Part shown: positions 31,463-37,699 of the stretch, piece by piece
Numbering within the stretch: the first letter of the stretch is position 1
How the letters are laid out: the number at the start of each line of letters is the position of its first letter
IMG/VR virus record: IMGVR_UViG_3300027908_000001
Span: 87,167-151,166 of that record
Strand: one strand, 5' to 3'
DNA: 64,000 nucleotides
Origin: a virus
Notes under the pieces: generated by a model
Seen by the model: only the letters and a program-made list of their open reading frames with translations
Databases searched by the model: none
What the model was told of the DNA's origin: nothing
Program-made: the position numbers and the translations under genes

Positions 31463-31641
31463 TTGACACCTCCCATGTTCTCGCGGATGACGGCCTCAAG
31501 TTCTTCACGATTGACAAACGGCAGGTAGGGTTTGGGAAACTCTCCCACCGACTTCTGGTCGCTCAGGCGAATCACCTGTATGGTGCTTGGGAACTCCAAG
31601 AGCCCGAATCCTTCCGGCGCGCAGGGATGTTGCACGGTCAT
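31459..31641 (-). CDS. Small hypothetical protein
   Basis: 60 residues from the ATG at 31641 (ATGA overlap with the upstream stop); a longer frame to 31755 would cover that gene. Contains GFGLLEFPSTIQVIRLSDQK. No motif recognised. Confidence 0.55.
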   Translation of the reverse strand: MTVQHPCAPEGFGLLEFPSTIQVIRLSDQKSVGEFPKPYLPFVNREELEAVIRENMGGVK

Positions 31642-32027
31642 GACGCACCGCCTTTCTCCCAGCCGATGGTGATAGCCACGCAACCCGGACCGGCATCGGC
31701 CTTGGTGACTTGAAGTTTCGGACGGCGCACGGCGCGGTATCCGCCCCAGTGCCACTCATTGATGGTGTCCAGCGTCCCGAACGCATGCCCGCGGTGAATC
31801 ACCCCATAAGCCTTGATAGCGAATATCTCGCCTGTGGCGTTCACGACCATGTACTTGCCCGAGTCGCCTACGTCTACGCGGGTGTATTTGTTGCCGTCGT
31901 GACTGTGGACCTGATAGCTCGGAATCTGACCGGCATAACCGGACGCGGTCATGTAGGCGTCGTGGTCACGCTGAATCAAGGCGACGAGCGCCGCGACCTT
32001 GTCTTTGAATTCTTGGGGAGTTGTCAT
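31638..32027 (-). CDS. Hypothetical protein
   Basis: 129 residues. Mid-region TRVDVGDSGKYMVVNATGEI and AYGVIHRGHAFGTLDTINEW suggest a beta-rich domain. Preceded by the AACCGACAGGA leader. Function unknown. Confidence 0.65.
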   Translation of the reverse strand: MTTPQEFKDKVAALVALIQRDHDAYMTASGYAGQIPSYQVHSHDGNKYTRVDVGDSGKYMVVNATGEIFAIKAYGVIHRGHAFGTLDTINEWHWGGYRAVRRPKLQVTKADAGPGCVAITIGWEKGGAS

Positions 32028-32037
32028 TGTGTTTTGT

Positions 32038-32057
32038 TCCTGTCGGTTGATGAGTTT
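32038..32057 (-). promoter_or_regulatory. Repeated 5' leader element with Shine-Dalgarno
   Basis: Minus strand AAACTCATCAACCGACAGGA, ending 10 bases before the ATG at 32027. It lies between two genes with no clear promoter of its own. Confidence 0.5.
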
Positions 32058-32059
32058 GT

Positions 32060-32311
32060 TTAGTGCGTTGCTGCGAATCTACGTGCCTCATTAACACAGT
32101 TCGCCAGATTGTCCCGTCGATTGCCCTCCGCATGTCTCCAGTGGAGCGGCTTGCTGCGAGGAAGTCTCACGCCAGCGCCGCGAATGAATTCGCCTTTGAA
32201 GGCAACACGGTAATGGTCGGCATCGCATTCAAACTCAAAACCCGCCGTCTTGAGTTTTTCCAGCGCTCGCCGATTCTCCTGATGCTGGCTATCTGATATG
32301 TTGTAGCTCAT
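32060..32311 (-). CDS. Hypothetical protein
   Basis: 83 residues: helical N-terminus (QHQENRRALEKLKTAGFEFE), strand ADHYRVAFKGEF and a basic C-terminal half (RLPRSKPLHWRHAEGNRRDN). Possibly nucleic-acid binding. Preceded by the repeated leader. Confidence 0.6.
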   Translation of the reverse strand: MSYNISDSQHQENRRALEKLKTAGFEFECDADHYRVAFKGEFIRGAGVRLPRSKPLHWRHAEGNRRDNLANCVNEARRFAATH

Positions 32312-32318
32312 TTCTCGC

Positions 32319-32338
32319 TCCTATCGGTTGATGGTTTA
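32319..32338 (-). promoter_or_regulatory. Repeated 5' leader element with Shine-Dalgarno
   Basis: Minus strand AAACCATCAACCGATAGGAG ahead of the ATG at 32311. It overlaps the stop codon of the gene before it. Confidence 0.5.
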
Positions 32339-32605
32339 GTTTCCGTTGCGCCAGTGAGCGCCCGTGCTGGCCGTCCGGCGGAGTTCGACTGCGAACGATT
32401 CAATTGCTTCCAAGACCTCCCTGATTTGTGCGTGAACCGTGCCGAACCCGGTCATGGCGGCGTAATCGGTCAGTAGCGGGCGCGCCTTGTCGAGGATGAC
32501 GACCGCCTCACCCAAGGCGGCAGTATGGCTCTGGCCCAAGTCCCATTTGCCGGAATACGGCTTCACCTCTACCGAAGCATCCCTGAGTGGCGTTTGAGTT
32601 TTCAT
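32336..32605 (-). CDS. Hypothetical helical protein
   Basis: 89 residues, mostly helical (TAALGEAVVILDKARPLLTD, HAQIREVLEAIESFAVELRR). First gene after promoter 32677-32649. No motif recognised. Confidence 0.6.
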   Translation of the reverse strand: MKTQTPLRDASVEVKPYSGKWDLGQSHTAALGEAVVILDKARPLLTDYAAMTGFGTVHAQIREVLEAIESFAVELRRTASTGAHWRNGN

Positions 32606-32611
32606 TCTATT

Positions 32612-32632
32612 TCCTATCGGTTAATCGTTGAT
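32612..32632 (-). promoter_or_regulatory. Repeated 5' leader element with Shine-Dalgarno
   Basis: Minus strand ATCAACGATTAACCGATAGG followed by AAATAG and the ATG at 32605. It lies about 17 bases downstream of a clear promoter, so it is transcribed leader. Confidence 0.5.
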
Positions 32633-32648
32633 TTCCTACTACACCCAC

Positions 32649-32677
32649 AGCCTAGCGCACTACTCGAATCGCGTCAA
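32649..32677 (-). promoter_or_regulatory. Sigma70-like promoter with CGATTCG spacer element
   Basis: Minus strand TTGACG (32677-32672), 17-base spacer containing CGATTCGAGT, TAGGCT (32654-32649). Drives the 32605 gene through a leader with the repeated element. Confidence 0.7.
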
Positions 32678-32696
32678 CAACTTTCTGCGATTATTT

Positions 32697-32936
32697 TTAG
32701 CGCAGGCAACAGCGCTTGGACTTGAGCAGACTTCCGCACGGGCACAGGTCATTACGCCCGACATCCTTGCAGACCTCCAAGAACGAGCGGTCAAGGAAGT
32801 CCCACCCGCGCCGCACCTGCCCCTTGAGCATCCACGCGACATCTTCCGCGCCGCCGTTCACCCACCACACCAGCAGGTCGGCAAGCTCGGGGTCGGTGGT
32901 CTCTAACGGGATTGGACTATCGAGCGCGTCATCCAT
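32697..32936 (-). CDS. SEC-C motif protein
   Basis: 79 residues ending in NDLCPCGSLLKSKRCCLR, the SEC-C zinc motif (CxC...CC) otherwise found at the end of SecA and in many small proteins. The N-terminal helical part (DPELADLLVWWVNGGAEDVA) is unrecognised. The -10 of its promoter ends 7 bases before the ATG, so its mRNA is probably leaderless. Confidence 0.75.
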   Translation of the reverse strand: MDDALDSPIPLETTDPELADLLVWWVNGGAEDVAWMLKGQVRRGWDFLDRSFLEVCKDVGRNDLCPCGSLLKSKRCCLR

Positions 32937-32943
32937 GAGATGG

Positions 32944-32973
32944 ATAGTACGCGATTCGAGCGGCTACGGTCAA
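32944..32973 (-). promoter_or_regulatory. Sigma70-like promoter, leaderless, with CGAATCG element
   Basis: Minus strand TTGACC (32973-32968), 18-base spacer with CTCGAATCGCG, TACTAT (32949-32944). The ATG at 32936 follows seven bases after the -10. TGA of TTGACC is the stop codon of the gene upstream. Confidence 0.65.
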
Positions 32974-33212
32974 GCAGATTTACGGCGGGCGGGACGCTTC
33001 TTGGCGGACAACAGCGGAACGACGATATAGCACAGCGCTTCGTGGTCGGCCATGCCGGTGGATTGATACTTTTTGACGCCTTCGCCGGGATTCTCGGACA
33101 CCAAATATGTCGGCAATTCCCGGTCCAACACAAACCCTTGGCCGTTCTCATCTGTGCCCACAAGAATCTTGCGGGAACAGCGCGGGCAAACCGTTTGTTT
33201 GGTCAGGGACAT
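32970..33212 (-). CDS. Small zinc-ribbon-like protein
   Basis: 80 residues with CPRC at 9-12 and a lone later C; the C-terminal tail is very basic (SAKKRPARRKSA). Probably nucleic-acid binding. Overlaps the NinG-like gene by 10 bases. Confidence 0.6.
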   Translation of the reverse strand: MSLTKQTVCPRCSRKILVGTDENGQGFVLDRELPTYLVSENPGEGVKKYQSTGMADHEALCYIVVPLLSAKKRPARRKSA

Positions 33213-33697
33213 GCGGGCTCCGTGGCTTTCATGCTCGACTCGACGGCCAAGGAGGTGATGTAGTCGGTGAGGTCTTTCTTGACGCCCAGCAGGAACATCT
33301 CTGTGACGGGCTGAATCCGGTTGGACATTGCTTCCAATTCATCGAGGTTGATGTCGGTATGCGGCCACCACTTTCGCACCCACTCCATGAACTCATTCGG
33401 GTTGGCATGAAAATACATGTGCGTGTCGGGCAAAAGACTTACCCCGTTGTGGACGGACCAACGCGTGGCGTGGCGCGAGCGAGTGAATATATGCGCTGCG
33501 TCCAGTTTCAAATCGAACGCACCGGATTCCCGGCACCGGTTCTTGTCACGCAGATGGATGGCAGCCTTCCAAAGCTGGTCGCACTCCGATTCCAGCTTGG
33601 CGATTGAGCCCTTCGAGCGATGGCGGAGTTTGCCACTCCTTTTGAGCGACCCAGTTCGCTTGAGTGGACCGCCGCGTTTCAATTCTGTCCGCTTCAT
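33203..33697 (-). CDS. NinG/Rap-like recombination endonuclease
   Basis: 164 residues. A basic N-terminus (MKRTELKRGGPLKRTGSLKR) is followed by an HNH-type core: RDKNRCRESGAFDLKLDAAH, IFTRSRHATRWSVHNGVSLL, HMYFHANPNEF. This is the order of phage NinG/Rap proteins, which cleave branched DNA and help recombination. Start at 33697 shares a base with the stop of the gene upstream. Confidence 0.75.
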   Translation of the reverse strand: MKRTELKRGGPLKRTGSLKRSGKLRHRSKGSIAKLESECDQLWKAAIHLRDKNRCRESGAFDLKLDAAHIFTRSRHATRWSVHNGVSLLPDTHMYFHANPNEFMEWVRKWWPHTDINLDELEAMSNRIQPVTEMFLLGVKKDLTDYITSLAVESSMKATEPACP

Positions 33698-33948
33698 CAG
33701 ATATTCGACGCTCCTTCCAGCCGCTTACGTTCTGCTATCAGATTGTTGACCCACTCACGGAACTGTTCATCGCTCATCCGCATTAAGCCCATGGCCATGA
33801 CCTTGCCGATAATCACATCCTTGTCCACCCAGCAGTTCTCGTACATGATGCCGACCACGGCCAGTACCGCCTGTTTCTCGCGCGGCATCTTCCAGAAGTC
33901 GGCAACCTCGTCACCCTGAGCCCGACGGGATTTGTACTCGTCGCCCAT
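33697..33948 (-). CDS. Hypothetical protein
   Basis: 83 residues, helical (MPREKQAVLAVVGIMYENCW, MSDEQFREWVNNLIAERKRL). No motif recognised. Adjacent to the NinG-like gene. Confidence 0.6.
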   Translation of the reverse strand: MGDEYKSRRAQGDEVADFWKMPREKQAVLAVVGIMYENCWVDKDVIIGKVMAMGLMRMSDEQFREWVNNLIAERKRLEGASNI

Positions 33949-33956
33949 GCCGCCTT

Positions 33957-34256
33957 CTACAATATCAGGTGCGCCCGCATCACTTCTTGGAACTGCTCCG
34001 GCAAGTCAGCCTCGGACCCAGTGAAGACATCGCGCACTTTTCCATCGAATGTGGCAAGCGCAAACGTCGGCTGGTCCACTCCTACATCCGGTACATTCTT
34101 GAGCTTGGCCATCGCCCGGCACCATTTCGAGCCCTTGAGGTGACCGGCCTGCCAGATGACGCGGTGATGGTCGAACGCAAAAATCCAAGCGCCCGCGGCC
34201 ATGCTCCCGTCTGGTGTGTCGCCGGGTACGGTGAACACTGGCTGAATTGGAATCAT
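33957..34256 (-). CDS. Hypothetical protein
   Basis: 99 residues, beginning IPIQPVFTVPGDTPDGSMAA. Contains AWIFAFDHHRVIWQAGHLKG. No family recognised; 12 bases separate it from the papain-like protease gene upstream. Confidence 0.6.
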   Translation of the reverse strand: MIPIQPVFTVPGDTPDGSMAAGAWIFAFDHHRVIWQAGHLKGSKWCRAMAKLKNVPDVGVDQPTFALATFDGKVRDVFTGSEADLPEQFQEVMRAHLIL

Positions 34257-34268
34257 AAATCAATCTCC

Positions 34269-35114
34269 TTATGGTTTCGCCAGCGCCGGGTTCGGCGTGA
34301 CCAATCGCAGCGACGTGAGGTCGCTCGAACGATTTGGGTCCAAGATGTCCGACAGCGGCACGTAGAAGGAGCCTTTGTCGCCCCACGAAGTTCCCCAGCT
34401 ATTTTCCACGATACCCCACCAAGGAATCGACTTCGCCCACTCTGGCAGCGCCAGCGCCGCGCCTTGGCTGTGTACCTTTTTCAGGTCGTTGGTGTATCCG
34501 TTCAGATACACTTCGTGTCCTCCGACAATGGATTCATCTGTGCCGGGAATGGGAACAATGCCGGTATCAGCCACGGTTTGCGACTCAAAACTCTCACCCA
34601 CGGAAAATCCGTAGGCAATTCCGAGCCCTTGCTGCAAGCAGTAGAACACCTTGCCCGCTCGCTGTTCCATGCCCCAATACTGAAGCAGGCGGTGCTTGGC
34701 TGCGTCATCCCACGCAGACTGCGGAGGGCTGAGCGTGAACTTCGTGATGTCGTATGGCCAGAGTTCCTCTGTGCAAACACCATTGTGTTGCAGCGCATGT
34801 ACGCCGTCAATGCTCATTGCTCCGGCGTCGGAATCAATTGTGCCCTCGCGCATGCGCTCACAAAGATATAGCATCAATCGAGATGGCGTGAACATTGGAG
34901 CACCGGCCTTCAGGAGCGCATACATCAAGGCGCGCGCGAGCGCATTAGCCGTACAGGAACCGAGTTGACCTTGGTCAAAAATAGGCACCGCAGCATTGTT
35001 GCGATTATCCACCACTGGGATGGTTGCAGAATCGGCGTCATTGGTTTCCGTGAATTGCGGCTTGTGCGGCAGACTCGGCCTCCAGCCATATCGCGCTATT
35101 TTTCTGGGTGTCAT
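34269..35114 (-). CDS. Papain-family (C1) cysteine protease
   Basis: 281 residues. The catalytic triad and oxyanion elements are plain: FDQGQLGSCTANALA with C54, VGGHEVYLNGY with H200, and VENSWGTSWGDKGSF with N238. No signal peptide or long propeptide is visible, so it may act in the host cytosol or be virion-borne. It is co-directional with, and overlaps by ATGA, the glycosyltransferase-sulfotransferase gene. C1 peptidases are rare in phages; the target is unknown. Confidence 0.85.
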   Translation of the reverse strand: MTPRKIARYGWRPSLPHKPQFTETNDADSATIPVVDNRNNAAVPIFDQGQLGSCTANALARALMYALLKAGAPMFTPSRLMLYLCERMREGTIDSDAGAMSIDGVHALQHNGVCTEELWPYDITKFTLSPPQSAWDDAAKHRLLQYWGMEQRAGKVFYCLQQGLGIAYGFSVGESFESQTVADTGIVPIPGTDESIVGGHEVYLNGYTNDLKKVHSQGAALALPEWAKSIPWWGIVENSWGTSWGDKGSFYVPLSDILDPNRSSDLTSLRLVTPNPALAKP

Positions 35115-36514
35115 ATCGTCATTCCTCTCGTTGGTTTAATTTCTGGAACATCCTTGGTCACGTTCTCGTTAGGAAATTCTGCATCGGGCACCGGTACATC
35201 GAGGAACTTGCATAGGTCGTTCCAACGATATTCAATGTCCTCGTCGGTGTTTACCACCAGCAAATCGTCAGGCCGGTCCTTGAAGTAATCCAGCACCTCG
35301 GCATTGTGTCGGCGATAACGCTCAAGGAATGTGAGCGCGTCAAAGTCGCGACGGCCGTAAATGATTCTGTGAATCTGGTGCGTAAACGGGTCCGAGTTCC
35401 ATGCCGACTTAAACGGGTTGGTCGGCGCGCTCCAATGCCGCTGTACGCTGCGGAGCCAATCGACTTCGTTGCGGACCGTCAGGATGAACTTCGAGCCCGG
35501 ATAGGCGATGTTCAGTTCGCGGAACAGCACCGGGATAGGCAGGTCGCACAGTGCATAAAACTTTTCCAGTGTCGGCGATTTGCCGCGTTCGGTCATCTCC
35601 CTCCAGATGGCCTTGGCCCAGTGCGCCGTTTCCCAGTGACCGCTGGAGAATCCCAAGAGCTTGAATGCTTCGTGAAGAGAAGTCGTGGCGGTCTTGTGCA
35701 TGCCGATGCCAAAGATGCGCGTGGGCACCGGCTTGAGCGAGGTGGACTCGGGAGAGAAATTCTTCCACACTGTGCCGCACCCGATACGGCCCTGATTGAC
35801 CACGGTCGCGTTCGGGTCCAGCCCGAACACTTCCTCGTAAGATACCAGCGCGGCATGCTTGTACTCGCGGAACCGCATCTTATCGTTGTGCATGACGGCG
35901 CGCAGATAGGAAGCGGGAATCTTGCGGCCGTCGACGCCCATGCGGCGTAACCGGGCGTTGAAATCCTTGTCGTCCGGTGAATGAGTTTCGTACTTCTCGT
36001 CGTACCCACCGGACTTAAGGAACGTATCCGCCGACACCACAATGCGTCCGCTGATGCCGCGCGGCAAACGGCCTTCGCCGTCCTTAATCATCTCGGCCCA
36101 GAGAAAGATTTCCTCCTTCGCCTGCATGAACTGTTCGGCGATGTAACGCGCGAACCCCGGTCCGGTAAAGTTGTCCGCATCGAGGTTCACGAGGATGTCC
36201 GCGCCTTCAAGGATGCCGCAACGATGAGCCATGTTCTTGGCGTGCGCCATGCGAAACGGACCGGGCTCGCGGTACTGGTAGAACGCGACCCTGCCTTCCG
36301 CCGATTCTTGAAAGAAATTTTCCTTCATGAATTCGGCAAGGTTGTCTGGAGAATTGTAATCCAGCACGACGAACACCGCGTTTGGATAATCGGCGTTATC
36401 GGCCAGATTCTTGGGCAGCGTAAGCTGGAGATGCGGAGTCCTCCCCTTGACGGTGGTGCAGAAAGCTATCCTCGGCACCTTGGAGCCAAGGGAGGTGAAC
36501 GGAACGGATGACAT
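35111..36514 (-). CDS. Glycosyltransferase-sulfotransferase fusion
   Basis: 467 residues, two enzymes in one chain. Residues 1-260 form a GT-A glycosyltransferase: DYNSPDNL, MAHAKNMAHRCG, metal-binding NLDADN (110-115), YDEKYETHSPDDKDFNARLR. Residues 265-467 form a PAPS-dependent sulfotransferase with P-loop GIGMHKTATTSL (269-280), FILTVRNEVDWLRS as the 3'-phosphate site and a final HNAEVLDYF...DLLVVNT region. It could add a sugar and then a sulfate to one glycan. Nearly leaderless promoter directly ahead. Confidence 0.85.
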   Translation of the reverse strand: MSSVPFTSLGSKVPRIAFCTTVKGRTPHLQLTLPKNLADNADYPNAVFVVLDYNSPDNLAEFMKENFFQESAEGRVAFYQYREPGPFRMAHAKNMAHRCGILEGADILVNLDADNFTGPGFARYIAEQFMQAKEEIFLWAEMIKDGEGRLPRGISGRIVVSADTFLKSGGYDEKYETHSPDDKDFNARLRRMGVDGRKIPASYLRAVMHNDKMRFREYKHAALVSYEEVFGLDPNATVVNQGRIGCGTVWKNFSPESTSLKPVPTRIFGIGMHKTATTSLHEAFKLLGFSSGHWETAHWAKAIWREMTERGKSPTLEKFYALCDLPIPVLFRELNIAYPGSKFILTVRNEVDWLRSVQRHWSAPTNPFKSAWNSDPFTHQIHRIIYGRRDFDALTFLERYRRHNAEVLDYFKDRPDDLLVVNTDEDIEYRWNDLCKFLDVPVPDAEFPNENVTKDVPEIKPTRGMTI

Positions 36515-36523
36515 GCCGCGCCC

Positions 36524-36552
36524 GCTATACGCCCTGCGAGCGCGAGAATCAA
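36524..36552 (-). promoter_or_regulatory. Sigma70-like promoter for GT-sulfotransferase gene
   Basis: Minus strand TTGATT (36552-36547), 17-base spacer, TATAGC (36529-36524). A GATTC overlaps the -35. Nine bases separate the -10 from the ATG. The TGA of TTGATT is the stop of the DUF3307 gene. 17 bases around the -10 (36525-36541) closely match those ahead of another glycosyltransferase gene at 47215-47231. Confidence 0.6.
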
Positions 36553-36968
36553 GCGGGAGTTGTGAGGCGGTAGGCGACCAGTATGAGGATGTAGAAGTGC
36601 GCCAGTTGGTCTAGGCCAATTACTAGCCAGCACTGGCGCGTATTGAAGTCGCCCGTAGACGGAAAATAACGGGCGATTGCGCCCTTGATGATGTCGATGG
36701 CCCAGTGGGTCAGCAGGATGAAAAGGCTGGCTTCAAATTGCAATAGGAATAAGTTCAATGCCCGGTCATTATCCGGAGGAACGATGAGCGGCCAGCATAT
36801 ACCCAATGTCATCAGACTACAAAATCCATGTATGGCGGCATGGGCGAAAATCGGGTGAATCGGCCAACCATTTTTCTTGGCGTCAATCATCCACGGCGTC
36901 AATAACGGCGTGAAGTCGCAGGCAATATGAACGGCGGCCAGAACCGCGAGGATGCCCCACCACGTCAT
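36549..36968 (-). CDS. DUF3307-like membrane protein
   Basis: 139 residues from the ATG at 36968. About four membrane helices (WGILAVLAAVHIACDF, FAHAAIHGFCSLMTLGICW, ALNLFLLQFEASLFILLTHW, LDQLAHFYILILVAYRL). Conserved-looking HIACDFTPLL, DAKKNGW and HAAIHG match the DUF3307 family of phage and bacterial membrane proteins. Function unknown. Stop lies in the downstream promoter. Confidence 0.7.
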   Translation of the reverse strand: MTWWGILAVLAAVHIACDFTPLLTPWMIDAKKNGWPIHPIFAHAAIHGFCSLMTLGICWPLIVPPDNDRALNLFLLQFEASLFILLTHWAIDIIKGAIARYFPSTGDFNTRQCWLVIGLDQLAHFYILILVAYRLTTPA

Positions 36969-36970
36969 CG

Positions 36971-37288
36971 CTAGTGCGCCCCGTTCCCGTTGAGTTGCTT
37001 CGCGTAATGCTGCCGTAACGCCTGCGCCATCTCGACCGCACCCCAACACGCCGCGGCCTTCGGCAGGTTTCCGCTGTTCTTCGAGCGCCAACTGGTCCAT
37101 ACCCTAACCGAGAAGGTCGGCAAATCGAATTGCTGGCGTATTGGCAAATCGTTGATGGCCTTGGCGAACAGACGGTCGCTTAACCCGAGCCGCTTCTGGA
37201 TGCTCACGAGTTCGTTGACGAGAACCTCTGCCCGGCGTTGGTTGGCCCGCACGACGGACGGCGGCTGCTGATGATTGACTGTACTCAT
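36971..37288 (-). CDS. Putative DNA-binding protein
   Basis: 105 residues from the ATG at 37288, only seven bases after the -10, so probably leaderless. Helical LVNELVSIQKRLGLSDRLFA then AKAINDLPIRQQFDLPTFSV looks like a helix-turn-helix-type region and could make a small regulator. The link to the CGAWTCG element is untested. Stop is 2 bases before the DUF3307 start. Confidence 0.5.
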   Translation of the reverse strand: MSTVNHQQPPSVVRANQRRAEVLVNELVSIQKRLGLSDRLFAKAINDLPIRQQFDLPTFSVRVWTSWRSKNSGNLPKAAACWGAVEMAQALRQHYAKQLNGNGAH

Positions 37289-37295
37289 GCCAATC

Positions 37296-37324
37296 AGCCT
37301 AACGCGAATCGCGGTATCTGTCAA
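37296..37324 (-). promoter_or_regulatory. Sigma70-like promoter, leaderless, with palindrome
   Basis: Minus strand TTGACA (37324-37319), 17-base spacer containing CGCGATTCGCG, TAGGCT (37301-37296). Seven bases to the ATG at 37288. Confidence 0.7.
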
Positions 37325-37327
37325 GTT

Positions 37328-37699
37328 CTATTTGGCGGGCGGGACCGGCAGGGGTTTGAGTGTCACCGCCCAAGGGCCTTGAATCACGTCACCGGTCAGC
37401 GGTACCGGCATCTCGGTCACGATGCTGGCGGCATCGCCTGTGGCGAATTTCCGATAAACCACCGAGGTACCCAGCGGGGATAGACGAGTGGATGTTTGAC
37501 TGACCATGTTCGGAACGCCATTACTGAGCGGCACGGTCGTGTATTCGTGGCGGACAAGCCCCAGTCGGAAACTGTAGTTCTGATAGCCGATGTCCAGCCC
37601 GACAACTGTTGCCACATCGTTGACAATGGTCTTGTTGTTCACCGCGCAGCCCGAGAGGAGTAGGGCGGCGGAAACCGCTAAGGCGCTGATAATTCTCAT
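37328..37699 (-). CDS. Small lipoprotein
   Basis: 123 residues from the ATG at 37699 (ATGA overlap). A signal peptide (MRIISALAVSAALLLSGC) ends in a good lipobox LSGC. The mature part is beta-rich (RLGLVRHEYTTVPLSNG, GPWAVTLKPLPVPP). Last gene of the exported-protein cluster. Role unknown. Confidence 0.7.
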   Translation of the reverse strand: MRIISALAVSAALLLSGCAVNNKTIVNDVATVVGLDIGYQNYSFRLGLVRHEYTTVPLSNGVPNMVSQTSTRLSPLGTSVVYRKFATGDAASIVTEMPVPLTGDVIQGPWAVTLKPLPVPPAK

